A stretch of DNA of 64,000 nucleotides, taken from NCBI GenBank assembly GCA_022834735.1, contig BQKD01000001.1, positions 907,659-971,658 of the forward strand, written 5' to 3'. The position numbers and the translations under genes are program-made. Positions within the stretch are counted from its first letter, which is position 1; every line of letters begins with the position of its first letter. Shown here in pieces: positions 17,552 through 25,757 of the stretch. This DNA is from Erysipelotrichaceae bacterium OPF54. Its GTDB lineage: Bacteria > Bacillota_I > Bacilli_A > Erysipelotrichales > Erysipelotrichaceae. The notes under the pieces were generated by a model that ran no database searches, was not told where the DNA came from, and saw only the letters and a list, made by a program, of their open reading frames with translations.

Positions 17552-20452
17552 ATGAGTCCAAAAACTATGATGGCAGGTGTAGTCCATGCATTGTATGACA
17601 GCAGCATTCGATCAAAGACGATCGATATCGAACTGATCGAAAATGATCCGGATCAAGGGAAAAAAGTGTTGACGGCTGTCGAAGAAGGATTACAGACATG
17701 TAATTCTTTTTTTATGAGTGTGGCGTTTATTAATCAGAGCGGATTAACACCTCTTCTTTTAACTCTTCAAGAGCTGGAACGAAAAAACATCAAGGGGAAA
17801 GTTTTAACGACAAATTACTTGTCTTTTTCCGAGCCGAAGGCACTGGATGCTTTGGAACAGCTCAAGAATATCGAAGTGCGGATGGCCGATACATCATCCA
17901 ACGCGCCCGGATTCCATACAAAAGGGTATGTCTTTTTTCAAAAAGAATGGGTCCGGATGATGATCGGTTCTTCGAATATCACAGCAGGTGCCCTAACAAG
18001 AAACAAGGAATGGAATGTTCAGGTGAAGGCTTCTTCGAAAGGAAGCTTATCTCAGTCGGTAATGGATGCTTTTGAAACGATGTGGAATGATCGCAAGACC
18101 ATTCCGTATGGCGATATTCGCGAAGAATATGTGCGTCAATATGAGCAGAAGCAGCAGATGCAAAAAAAGGAAGAGGAAGAACGAACGTGGGTACAGGAAG
18201 CAAAAAAGCTGCAGCCGAATGCGATGCAGCAAGCTTTCATTACAAGACTGTATTCTTTGCTGGAGCAGGGAGCTCATCGTGCCCTGCTGATTTCTGCCAC
18301 AGGAACCGGGAAAACATATGCATCGGCATTTGCGATGAGAGAACTACGCTTTGAGCGAGTGTTGTTTATCGTGCATCGCGAACTGATCGCCAAGCAGGCA
18401 AAGGAAAGTTTTGCACGCGTTTTTCAGAACAGGACCCAATTCGGACTTTATACGTCCAATGAAAAGGAAGATGGCAATTATCTGTTCACGACCATGCAGA
18501 CCATTTCCCGGGAAAACTGGATGCATGAATTTGCACCCGATCATTTCGATGCGATCATCATCGACGAGGTCCATCGGGCCGGATCAAAAAGCTACCAGAA
18601 AATATTTGATTATTTCCAGCCGGATCTATGGCTGGGGATGAGTGCGACGCCAGAACGTACGGATGATTTTGATATTTACGCATTATTTGATCACAATATC
18701 GCGTACGAAATTCGCTTGAATCAGGCACTGGAAGCCGATCTGCTCTGTCCATTTCATTACTTTGGCATCCATGATCTCTATGTCGATGCGCAGGAAAATG
18801 AATTGTCGGATTTTCGATATTTGACGTGTGATGAGCGGGTCGATCATATTATTCGCCAGGCCAATTATTATGGGTACAGCGGTGATCGTGTCAAAGGTCT
18901 GATCTTTGTCAGCCGGGTCGAGGAAGGGAAGGCATTGTCTGAAAAATTCAATGCTCGAGGATTTCGGACCGTTGCGCTGTCGGGAAGTGATTCGCATGAA
19001 TACCGCGAACGATGCATTGAACGCTTGAGCAGCGATGCGCGAGAAGACGGGCTGGATTATATCTTTACGGTCGAGATCTTCAATGAAGGGATCGATATTC
19101 CTTCCATCAATCAGGTGATCATGCTGCGTCCGACCGAGAGCCCGATCATTTTTGTGCAGCAGATGGGGCGCGGGTTGCGGAAAAACAAGGAAAAAGAATT
19201 TGTCGTGATCCTTGATTTCATTGGCAATTATCAAAACAACTATATGATCCCGATCGCGCTTTCTTCGGATCGCACCTACAACAAAGATACGCTGCGCCGT
19301 TTTGTCCAAGAAGGAGAACGATTGCTGCCAGGCAGTTCCACGATCCATTTTGATGAGGTCTCGAAAAAGGAGATCTTCAAAGCGATCGATACGGCTAATC
19401 TTCAGACCCTTAAACTGATCAAAGAAAGCTATACGGATCTTAAGCAAAAGCTTGGCTGCATTCCAACATTGATTCAATTTGATGAATTTGGATCGATCGA
19501 TCCGCTCAAGATCATTGATCATAGCGGATCGTATCCGGCGTTTCTGCAAAAGTATGAAAAAGACAGACAATACAACTTGCCAAAACTTCATTCGAAACAA
19601 CTAAAAATATTGGAGTATATTTCTAAAAAGTTCGCGGCAGGAAAGCGGATCCATGAACTCCTTTTGCTCGAAGAGATCTTGAACAATGAAACGGATCTTT
19701 TTGAGACCTTGCAGGATCGTCTGATCCAAGAATATGAGATCGAACTCGATCAAAACACAAAGGAAAATCTGACCAATTTGTTTACGAACAACTTTATAGC
19801 GGGCACAGGCAGAAATACATATTCGGATTGTATTTTCATCCAGGAGCAGGAAGGCGCTTATGAAGTGGATCCGAAAATATACAAACTGTTTCAGGAAGAT
19901 TATTTCCGTTCCTGTGTCGAACAAGTCGTACAGTTTGGAATGGAACGGTATCGAAAGATCTATGCAAAACATCCGAGCAATGCGCCTTTTGCCTTATATG
20001 AAAAATACACATATGACGATGTATGCCGGCTGCTCAGCTGGGAAAAAGGAGAAGTGGCTCTCAATATCGGCGGCTATAAATACGATCAAAAAACAAAAAC
20101 CTTTCCTGTATTCATCAACTATAAAAAGGATGAGAATATTTCTGAAACGATCCGATATGAAGACCGTTTCGAGTCGCCCAGTGTATTAAAAGCCATTTCA
20201 AAATCAAAGCGGACATTGGAAAGCGAGGATGTCCAGAAAATGCTTCATGCAAAGGAGCAAGGAATCGAAATGTTCTTGTTTGTCCGCAGAAATAAGGATG
20301 ACAAACAATCGAAGGAGTTTTACTATCTTGGCAAAATTTTTGCGACAGGGAATGTCGAGAAAATCAAGGTCGGCAAAGAAGATGCCGTAGAAATTGAATA
20401 TGAATTGGAAACGCCAGTTCGTCAGGATATCTATGATTATATTGTGAGGTAG
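17552..20452 (+). CDS. PLD-like domain, SF2 helicase and DUF3427 protein
   Basis: A 966-residue protein. Residues about 20-190 are a phospholipase-D-like nuclease module (FHTKGYVFF with HxK, then IGSSNITAGAL). Next comes a superfamily 2 helicase: SATGTGKTY (Walker A), IIDEVHRAG (DEVH box), MSATPERTD (motif III), and QQMGRGLRK (motif VI). The C-terminal 400 residues are DUF3427-like. The combination suggests a DNA-processing enzyme for repair or phage defence. ATG 17552 follows AAGGAGAA; an upstream GTG at 17522 is less likely. It forms a two-gene unit with the NUDIX gene, two bases apart. Function is inferred from domains only. Confidence 0.9.
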   Translation: MSPKTMMAGVVHALYDSSIRSKTIDIELIENDPDQGKKVLTAVEEGLQTCNSFFMSVAFINQSGLTPLLLTLQELERKNIKGKVLTTNYLSFSEPKALDALEQLKNIEVRMADTSSNAPGFHTKGYVFFQKEWVRMMIGSSNITAGALTRNKEWNVQVKASSKGSLSQSVMDAFETMWNDRKTIPYGDIREEYVRQYEQKQQMQKKEEEERTWVQEAKKLQPNAMQQAFITRLYSLLEQGAHRALLISATGTGKTYASAFAMRELRFERVLFIVHRELIAKQAKESFARVFQNRTQFGLYTSNEKEDGNYLFTTMQTISRENWMHEFAPDHFDAIIIDEVHRAGSKSYQKIFDYFQPDLWLGMSATPERTDDFDIYALFDHNIAYEIRLNQALEADLLCPFHYFGIHDLYVDAQENELSDFRYLTCDERVDHIIRQANYYGYSGDRVKGLIFVSRVEEGKALSEKFNARGFRTVALSGSDSHEYRERCIERLSSDAREDGLDYIFTVEIFNEGIDIPSINQVIMLRPTESPIIFVQQMGRGLRKNKEKEFVVILDFIGNYQNNYMIPIALSSDRTYNKDTLRRFVQEGERLLPGSSTIHFDEVSKKEIFKAIDTANLQTLKLIKESYTDLKQKLGCIPTLIQFDEFGSIDPLKIIDHSGSYPAFLQKYEKDRQYNLPKLHSKQLKILEYISKKFAAGKRIHELLLLEEILNNETDLFETLQDRLIQEYEIELDQNTKENLTNLFTNNFIAGTGRNTYSDCIFIQEQEGAYEVDPKIYKLFQEDYFRSCVEQVVQFGMERYRKIYAKHPSNAPFALYEKYTYDDVCRLLSWEKGEVALNIGGYKYDQKTKTFPVFINYKKDENISETIRYEDRFESPSVLKAISKSKRTLESEDVQKMLHAKEQGIEMFLFVRRNKDDKQSKEFYYLGKIFATGNVEKIKVGKEDAVEIEYELETPVRQDIYDYIVR

Positions 20453-20454
20453 AC

Positions 20455-20844
20455 ATGAAAAAAGAAATTGATGTGGTTGCAGCGATCATTGTAAAAGATC
20501 AATATATTTTGGCGACACAAAGAGGATATGGTGATTTCAAAGGTGGATGGGAATTTCCGGGCGGCAAGGTGGAAGTGAACGAATCGAAAGAGCATGCCTT
20601 GGAACGGGAAATAGCCGAGGAGCTCAAGGTGAAGATCAGGATCGATTCATTTTTCATGCATGTAGATCACGAGTACCCTGATTTCATATTGCATATGGAC
20701 TGTTTCCTGTGTTCGATCGAGGAAGGGAAGATCGTGCTGGTCGAGCACGAGAATGCCAAATGGCTATCTATTGATCAATTGGATACAGTAGACTGGCTGC
20801 CGGCCGATGTGGCTGTGGCCAAGAAGCTGAAACAGCAACTATAA
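20455..20844 (+). CDS. MutT-like NUDIX (deoxy)nucleoside triphosphate pyrophosphohydrolase
   Basis: A 129-residue NUDIX hydrolase. The Nudix box is complete: GGKVEVNESKEHALEREIAEEL (G-x5-E-x7-REUxEE). WEFPGGK before it is typical of MutT-type 8-oxo-dGTP or dNTP-cleaning enzymes. The start is two bases after the helicase stop, with GTGAGG inside the helicase end as ribosome site, so the two are co-translated. This suggests a joint role in DNA or nucleotide metabolism. Confidence 0.93.
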   Translation: MKKEIDVVAAIIVKDQYILATQRGYGDFKGGWEFPGGKVEVNESKEHALEREIAEELKVKIRIDSFFMHVDHEYPDFILHMDCFLCSIEEGKIVLVEHENAKWLSIDQLDTVDWLPADVAVAKKLKQQL

Positions 20845-20892
20845 AAAAGCGGATACAGAAAGGATGAATGGGCCAAACTGTATCCGCTTTCT
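20843..20892. terminator. Terminator after helicase-NUDIX unit
   Basis: A 13-base-pair stem AAAGCGGATACAG (20846-20858) with CTGTATCCGCTTT (20878-20890). A run before and T-rich after, so it may also serve the convergent remnant at 20893. Confidence 0.82.
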
Positions 20893-21500
20893 TCATATGG
20901 TCTCAAAAATATAGACAAACTCATCAAAATCCTTCGCATTCAATAGATTCTGGGTCAGTTCCGGGTTTTCATGATGCGGCCAAGCTTCTGGTAGATCAAG
21001 GGGTTGGTCGTATGAGAACTGCACATCAGGAAAACGAGCTGGACCGGCCTCCTTTTCCAAAGAATCGGCTTTTCAAGACGGGCCACCGCAATGAATTCAG
21101 GCGGATCAGCCACGGACATCGGGTGCGGGATCGCGATCCTTCCGTCAAACTCTGTGCTGGCCTGGATTTCCCGTTCCATGACCGCTTCAAAAAAATTTTC
21201 ATTCAAATGAATGTAAGCTTTCGTTTGATCGATCATTTGCCGGATCGTTTCTTCTTTCGTTTTTGTGTTGAGATCAAAAAACAGGTATTTTCGAAACATG
21301 ATCGTGTCCAGAATGATCGACTGAAGCTTTTTGAACGCGATCCGCACCGTTTCGATATCCTCGCTGTTCATATACGGAGAGATCATGATCGCCCGATGGA
21401 ACGGATCTTCGAATGTATCGGCCGTTTTAAAAACGAGATCGAAATCATTTTCATCATTGCTTATAAATTGCGTAAAGATACGGACGAATGCGGATATTCA
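20893..21500 (-). pseudogene. Remnant of a BglG-family PTS regulator (EIIA-containing C-terminus)
   Basis: The minus strand encodes the end of a BglG/MtlR-type regulator: a linker (TADTFEDPFHRAIMISPYMNSEDIETVRIAF) and a fructose-type EIIA domain with the phospho-His in IAIPHP. At least two single-base losses break it. Near 21428, FDLV and FKTADTF are in different frames across a T4/A4 run. Near 20972, the frame leaves GRIM and continues as ENPELTQNLLNAKDFDEFVYIFETI to TGA at 20893. The N-terminal HTH and PRDs are absent; the fragment begins beside the terminator at 21505. No function expected. Confidence 0.82.
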
Positions 21501-21504
21501 GCAC

Positions 21505-21536
21505 ATAAAAACGGTGCAGGATCTTCCTGCACCGCA
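21505..21536 (-). terminator. Terminator of the small gene at 21541-21879
   Basis: GGTGCAGG (21513-21520) and CCTGCACC (21526-21533). On the minus strand a T run follows (plus-strand AAAA at 21507). Confidence 0.88.
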
Positions 21537-21540
21537 TCTT

Positions 21541-21879
21541 TTAAAGATTGTTTTTTGCTTTGAATTCAGCAACTTCCTCATCCGTGATATCTTTTTTGCC
21601 CAGAGTGAAGTAGTCGTCTTTCATCTTTTCCTCATCTGTCTTGTTCTGGGAAAGATCGACCTTGCCGTTGAATACACCGTAAACTTTGTAAACAAAGCCG
21701 TCACCGTGTTTTTTCTTGATCGCATTCTTGATCAATGCGATATTCTCCGCCTGCGTCTGATCGTTGTCGACATACAGGAATACGTTTTGTTTCACTGTTT
21801 TGATCTCGTAAACATTCGGTACGCTCAGAGCTGTTTTTTTCAGCATCTTTGCCAGGGGAGTAGACAATACAATAACCAT
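21541..21879 (-). CDS. Uncharacterised 112-residue protein
   Basis: A small soluble protein of mixed alpha/beta pattern, rich in Lys and Asp, with no domain I recognise (MVIVLSTPLAKMLKKTALSV... ends EVAEFKAKNNL). I chose ATG 21879 because AAGGAATG precedes it; a longer frame to 21954 would overlap the promoter TTGCAT-16-TAAAAT seen on the minus strand. It has its own terminator and is divergent from the gene at 22009, so it is a real monocistronic gene of unknown role. Confidence 0.75.
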   Translation of the reverse strand: MVIVLSTPLAKMLKKTALSVPNVYEIKTVKQNVFLYVDNDQTQAENIALIKNAIKKKHGDGFVYKVYGVFNGKVDLSQNKTDEEKMKDDYFTLGKKDITDEEVAEFKAKNNL

Positions 21880-22008
21880 AATTTCATTCCTTCTTTCTGT
21901 CCATCTATACTCTTCTAAACTCATTTTAACGGATTTCAAAAGACATGCAAGCATAAAAATAGAATGGAAAGTTTGATTTTGCTATGATTTGCCAAGGGAG
22001 GACAGCAT

Positions 22009-22434
22009 ATGACAAAAAACAAAGCTGGAAACTGGGTAAAAGAAGTTTTAAAAGACAACGGAATGACAGTAGATGACCTGTGTTCGCAAACCGGACTGCC
22101 TAAGGAAAAGGTCATGAAACTGATCGAACACGATGAAGCGGATGAGAACACATGGAATATCGTCCTGACACAGTTCAACACATACCCGACCATCGATTAT
22201 CCGGACGAAATGATTCTGAGCGATCTGGAAAATGATATGAATCAGGTCGGACCGGAAGCGGAATGTGCTGTTTTTTATGGAGTGAATGACCAGCAGCTGA
22301 TCTTTACGGATTATAAACTGCCCGGAAAAGAGGATCATGGCGCCAATGAGCCGATCGAGCGCCTTTCGAAACTGCACATCACTCTCGAAGAGGCATACGA
22401 ACTGTTTGAAAAACAAAATGCAGCTCTTCAGTAA
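22009..22434 (+). CDS. Uncharacterised protein with an N-terminal helix-turn-helix
   Basis: A 141-residue acidic protein. Residues 8-40 (WVKEVLKDNGMTVDDLCSQTGLPKEKVMKLI) look like an XRE-type helix-turn-helix; the rest (about 60-140) is a small acidic domain I do not recognise, ending EEAYELFEKQNAALQ. It begins after GGGAGGA and is followed 12 bases later by a rhodanese gene, probably co-transcribed. It may be a DNA-binding regulator, but basic residues in the recognition helix are few. Confidence 0.75.
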   Translation: MTKNKAGNWVKEVLKDNGMTVDDLCSQTGLPKEKVMKLIEHDEADENTWNIVLTQFNTYPTIDYPDEMILSDLENDMNQVGPEAECAVFYGVNDQQLIFTDYKLPGKEDHGANEPIERLSKLHITLEEAYELFEKQNAALQ

Positions 22435-22446
22435 AAGGAGTCACTT

Positions 22447-22725
22447 ATGGATATCAATCACTTAGTCGAAGATGCAAAAATGCGGGATGACACGATCCTT
22501 GACGTACGGACACCAGAGGAATACAACAGCGGACATATTCCGGGAGCCATCAACGTTCCTTTGAAGGAATGTTCAAAGGTCAGGCTCGATCCCCATAAAA
22601 AATACGACGTATACTGCGCAAGCGGACAACGATCCAATCTTGCCCGGACCATCTTGAATGAGCGGGGCTACAATGCCGAAAACATTGGCGGCATCAATGA
22701 CTGGACCGGAAGGATCGCCCGCTAA
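22447..22725 (+). CDS. Rhodanese-like sulfurtransferase domain protein
   Basis: A 92-residue single-domain rhodanese: ILDVRTPEEYNSGHIPGAINVPL is the CH2-type motif, and the active-site loop is CASGQRS with the catalytic Cys. Likely moves sulfane sulfur in the cytoplasm. The ribosome site AAAGGAG precedes the ATG. Its terminator has been split by the IS4-family insertion just downstream, although the element supplies another one. Confidence 0.93.
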   Translation: MDINHLVEDAKMRDDTILDVRTPEEYNSGHIPGAINVPLKECSKVRLDPHKKYDVYCASGQRSNLARTILNERGYNAENIGGINDWTGRIAR

Positions 22726-22731
22726 AAACAT

Positions 22732-22751
22732 AAAAAATCTCCTGCCGAGGA
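22732..22751. terminator. Left half of a terminator split by the IS4-family element
   Basis: AAAAAATCTCCT, loop GCCG, then AGGA is the start of a hairpin whose other side (AGGAGATTTTTTTT) now lies at 24431-24444. Joined at the target duplication, the two parts form a bidirectional terminator between the rhodanese (+) and chromate transporter (-) genes. Confidence 0.8.
22742..22751. repeat. Target site duplication, left
   Basis: CTGCCGAGGA, identical to 24425-24434. It is the loop and start of the right arm of the split terminator. Confidence 0.93.
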
Positions 22752-22808
22752 CAATGTCATTAAGTTAGATGGATCATCGAACTTAACGCATGATATCCTT
22801 GTTAAGTT

Positions 22809-22848
22809 AAGCTTCAGGTCAAATGAGACCCGGAGCTTTCTTTTTTTC
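22809..22848 (+). terminator. IS-borne inward-facing terminator, left end
   Basis: AAGCTTCAGGTC pairs with GACCCGGAGCTT (one mismatch, one wobble), then TTTCTTTTTTT. It would stop plus-strand transcripts entering from the rhodanese side and may serve that operon now. Confidence 0.75.
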
Positions 22849-22939
22849 CGGCGCACGACGAAAAGACAATTTTTTCTTCTTAAAAAAATTGCTATTTGTC
22901 CCATTTGTGATGTAAAATATCACTGTTTTTAAGTGGCTG

Positions 22940-24247
22940 TTATGCCGGTCTATGCTGGAATGCATGTACTCGCTGCGCTCTCATATTCCGTTTGTAACAG
23001 CGGTCTGGTCTGATTGGGATCAGACCTTTTTTGATCCTTTCTTCCAGCTCCCTGGCTCCGATCTTTCTTTTCAGGAACTTTTTGATGTTTGTCGTTCCTA
23101 TGCTGAAATTGGCTTTATATTCGTACTTCTTATCTTTCTTCTGTTCGATCGGCACCGCATGGATCATCAGCGCGGCCAGATTATGGAGGGTCAGTGCACC
23201 ATAGATTTCCTGGCGGATGAATTTTCTTTTCTTCGAATGAAAATCAAGCATCCCGATCGTGTATTTCAGCTTTCGGAATCCCACTTCTTCGTTCCACCGC
23301 AGATGATACAGCTCTTTCAGATCATCGAGAGAGAACTTCTCTGGCGGCAGGTTCGTTATCAGGCACTCGTATTCTCCTTTTTTCACCTCGATCCTGACGA
23401 CCCGGAATTCAATTGGATATTCTTCGGCTCCGCCTTTTGGCATATATTCGAAATTGATATTCCATGCAAAATATTTGTACAGCTCAGGATGTTCTTTCAC
23501 TTCATTGGTCTGTTTTCTTGTCAGGATCCGTTTGATCTTCTGATCAAATTCGCTATCCGGCAGCTCAAAAGTAGAAAGAATACCGTTCGATCGGATATCC
23601 TTGCAGCGAATCACAAACTTCTGGCCGTTCTCCATACAGAAAGCGAACAGCTCATAGTTTTCAAATCCCCGGTCGGCACAGATGATCGATCTGGCCGGAT
23701 ACCGATGATCACGGATCAGCCTTTTCAGAGCGGCACATTCGCCCGTCTTGCGGGACGAGTCGATCGAAACATCCAGGAAGAGATCGTTGAGACAATCATA
23801 GAGGGCGTTGAGATGAAGCTGGGAGAACGGACGTGCCGAGCCGGTCTGGCATAAGGTCTCTTCATCATCGGGGTCAAAAGGGATATTGACATCCGATCCA
23901 TCCATGGCTAATACACGATATCCTTTGAGCAAAGAAGGAGAACGGGAAAAAGACATGAGATGAAGGATGTGCAGAAAAGCTTCGGGATCCAGCTTGCTGC
24001 GCTGCTGGCAGAAAGCAGAAGCGGTGACAGAGAATTTAGGATCATCAAAGAAGTTGGCAAGCTCGGTCGGCAAAGAAGCGGAACCCATCTGGATGATCAA
24101 CGGAATGAGGATGTGGGCAGGGAGCTTGCGGTTTCTGGAAAAATCGGCAATGGGGTCTGACGAATAACAGGCGATATCATCGACAACGGATTGAACAGCG
24201 GATTCGAACTGACGGCGGATAGTGCATAAGGAATTATAAGATTTCAT
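22940..24247 (-). CDS. IS4-family DDE transposase
   Basis: A 435-residue transposase. The DDE residues fall in LAMDGSDVNIP, ICADRGFENYELF and the IS4 signature YHLRWNEEVGFRKLK, which fits Y-(2)-R-(3)-E-(6)-K. Start ATG at 24247 follows GGAGGT with seven bases between. The gene appears intact with no stops or shifts. The copy at 1-609 covers its middle part. The nearly identical second copy argues for recent activity. Confidence 0.95.
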   Translation of the reverse strand: MKSYNSLCTIRRQFESAVQSVVDDIACYSSDPIADFSRNRKLPAHILIPLIIQMGSASLPTELANFFDDPKFSVTASAFCQQRSKLDPEAFLHILHLMSFSRSPSLLKGYRVLAMDGSDVNIPFDPDDEETLCQTGSARPFSQLHLNALYDCLNDLFLDVSIDSSRKTGECAALKRLIRDHRYPARSIICADRGFENYELFAFCMENGQKFVIRCKDIRSNGILSTFELPDSEFDQKIKRILTRKQTNEVKEHPELYKYFAWNINFEYMPKGGAEEYPIEFRVVRIEVKKGEYECLITNLPPEKFSLDDLKELYHLRWNEEVGFRKLKYTIGMLDFHSKKRKFIRQEIYGALTLHNLAALMIHAVPIEQKKDKKYEYKANFSIGTTNIKKFLKRKIGARELEERIKKGLIPIRPDRCYKRNMRAQRVHAFQHRPA

Positions 24248-24353
24248 AAAAAATACCTCCTACAATTCCTTCGGATTATGAAATTAAGCGTCGAAAAAGC
24301 TTGTCAAGTGTTTTTTTACGAAATTTCGAAGATCATCTGAACAAAAAAACTCG

Positions 24354-24392
24354 AAAAAAAGAAGACCCTCTATTCTCATAAGAGAGTCTTCC
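24354..24392 (-). terminator. IS-borne inward-facing terminator, right end
   Basis: GAAGACCCTCT (24361-24371) pairs with AGAGAGTCTTC (24381-24391); on the minus strand a T run follows (plus AAAAAAA at 24354). It would block read-in from the chromate transporter side into the transposase gene. Confidence 0.8.
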
Positions 24393-24424
24393 TGAGGCGA
24401 AAATCGCCTAACTTAATGACATTG

Positions 24425-24444
24425 CTGCCGAGGAGATTTTTTTT
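24425..24444. terminator. Right half of the split terminator, with target duplication
   Basis: CTGCCGAGGA (second target copy) then GATTTTTTTT. AGGAGATTTTTTTT is the missing right arm of the hairpin begun at 22732. Confidence 0.8.
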
Positions 24445-24449
24445 ACGGA

Positions 24450-25016
24450 TCAAAGCTGAAATAAAATACCGATACATGCGCAAAGCACGATCATCAGGAT
24501 CGGATGCATTTTTTTATAAAACATGGAAACAAGGAACAGGATCACGAAGAACGCGAGGTGGATCCATGATACAGATGCCAGGGCAAATGTTCCTTCCGGA
24601 AATACCGTGGAAACGAACACGCCAAGACCAGCCGTGCCGATCATGGCAGTGACCGCCGGACGCAAGCCGTAGAAAACATCCTGCACCCAGTGGCTTTCCT
24701 TAAACTTTTTCAGGAACTTCGCCACGATGCAGATCACGATGACACTTGGCATGACAAGACCGATCGTAGTGACGATCCCGCCGATGAACGAATGCCCCAT
24801 TGCTTCATAACCCACATATGTGGCCATATTGACACCCATCGCTCCAGGCGTCGATTCGGAAACCGCGATCATATTCATCAGATCATTGGTCGTGAACCAG
24901 TTGTATTTTTCCATCATTTCATACAGGAAAGGGATCGTTGCCAGACCTCCCCCCAGCGCAAACAGCCCCGTCTTGAAAAATTCGATAAACAATGTGACCA
25001 GCAGCATCCAGTTCAT
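24450..25016 (-). CDS. Chromate transporter family protein, second half-subunit
   Basis: A 188-residue membrane protein of the CHR family. FFKTGLFALGGGLATIPFL and SESTPGAMGVNMATYVGY are the family motifs. In Bacillota these transporters are often two short homologous half-proteins instead of one fused ChrA. This one pairs with the 187-residue gene upstream; their stop and start overlap (ATGA at 25013-25016). Chromate or sulfate export is the family role; the natural substrate is unproven. The downstream terminator was cut by the IS. Confidence 0.92.
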   Translation of the reverse strand: MNWMLLVTLFIEFFKTGLFALGGGLATIPFLYEMMEKYNWFTTNDLMNMIAVSESTPGAMGVNMATYVGYEAMGHSFIGGIVTTIGLVMPSVIVICIVAKFLKKFKESHWVQDVFYGLRPAVTAMIGTAGLGVFVSTVFPEGTFALASVSWIHLAFFVILFLVSMFYKKMHPILMIVLCACIGILFQL

Positions 25017-25576
25017 GAGCGATCCGCCTTTCTTTTGGTTTTGAGCAGCTGGATCAGGACACCAAGCATACCAGCCGCAATAACGATCACGAGCGTAGGA
25101 ACAAGCGAAAAATACGAGCAGATCAGAGCCACCACAAAGATTGCCACACCCATCGTATCTTTGACACCGGATTTAAACATTTTGATCACAGCCTGCAGGA
25201 TGAGCACGCATACCGCGATCCGGATCCCCGAAAGCGCATGCTGAACGATCGGCAGGCTCGCAAAATTCGTGAGCAGGGAAGCAATGATCAGAATAATGAT
25301 GACGCTTGGCATGATCACGCCCGTCGTTGCCACGATCGCTCCCGGTATCCCTTTCTGGTAATACCCGATAAAGCTTGCCGTATTGACCGCAATGACGCCA
25401 GGCGTACATTGTCCGACCGCAAAGAAGTCGAGCAGCTCGTCATCATCCGCCCATTTCTTCTTGTCCACCACTTCGCTTTGAAGCATAGGAAGCATCGCGT
25501 AGCCGCCGCCGAAGGTAAATGCGCCAACCTTGGCAAAAGTAATAAACATATCCAGATAAATATTCATTTTCCTCAA
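25013..25576 (-). CDS. Chromate transporter family protein, first half-subunit
   Basis: A 187-residue half-length CHR transporter: FAKVGAFTFGGGYAMLPML and VGQCTPGVIAVNTASFIGY are the conserved motifs. It is translated just before its partner with overlapping codons, as expected for a heteromeric transporter. The start is uncertain: TTG 25576 has AAAGGAT at good spacing, while ATG 25567 (MNIYLDMF) is three codons in. TATAAT on the minus strand at about 25600 marks a probable -10. Confidence 0.9.
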   Translation of the reverse strand: MRKMNIYLDMFITFAKVGAFTFGGGYAMLPMLQSEVVDKKKWADDDELLDFFAVGQCTPGVIAVNTASFIGYYQKGIPGAIVATTGVIMPSVIIILIIASLLTNFASLPIVQHALSGIRIAVCVLILQAVIKMFKSGVKDTMGVAIFVVALICSYFSLVPTLVIVIAAGMLGVLIQLLKTKRKADRS

Positions 25577-25633
25577 ACAGATCCTTTCATCTTTTTTATT
25601 ATACCCAAATAATTCATGATTTCTAATAAAAAT

Positions 25634-25672
25634 GCCGCGAACTCCTTTATTTTAGGTTTTTCGCGGCTTTAT
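25634..25672. terminator. Hairpin between chromate operon and IS1380-like gene
   Basis: GCCGCGAA (25634-25641) pairs with TTCGCGGC (25660-25667), followed by TTTAT. It may be a terminator or part of the left end of the IS1380-like element. A second hairpin, CACCCG-C-CGGGTG, is at 25679-25691. Confidence 0.5.
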
Positions 25673-25757
25673 CATTTTCACCCGCCGGGTGATGACTTTC
25701 AAGTGTGGTTCATTTACAATATTAGTGACCAAACAAATAGAAAGGAACCACATACTT

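Larger units (their letters stand above)
22752..24424 (-). mobile_element. Complete IS4-family insertion sequence, 1673 bp
   Basis: The ends are a perfect 17-base inverted repeat, CAATGTCATTAAGTTAG at 22752-22768 and its complement at 24408-24424. A 10-base target duplication CTGCCGAGGA flanks it (22742-22751 and 24425-24434), so insertion was simple. One transposase gene fills the minus strand. Hairpins near both ends stop transcription from outside. A truncated near-identical copy lies at 1-609. Confidence 0.95.

Noticed and set aside
22952..23854. 300-codon plus-strand frame inside the IS4-family element
   Set aside because: Antisense to the intact transposase with DDE and YREK motifs.
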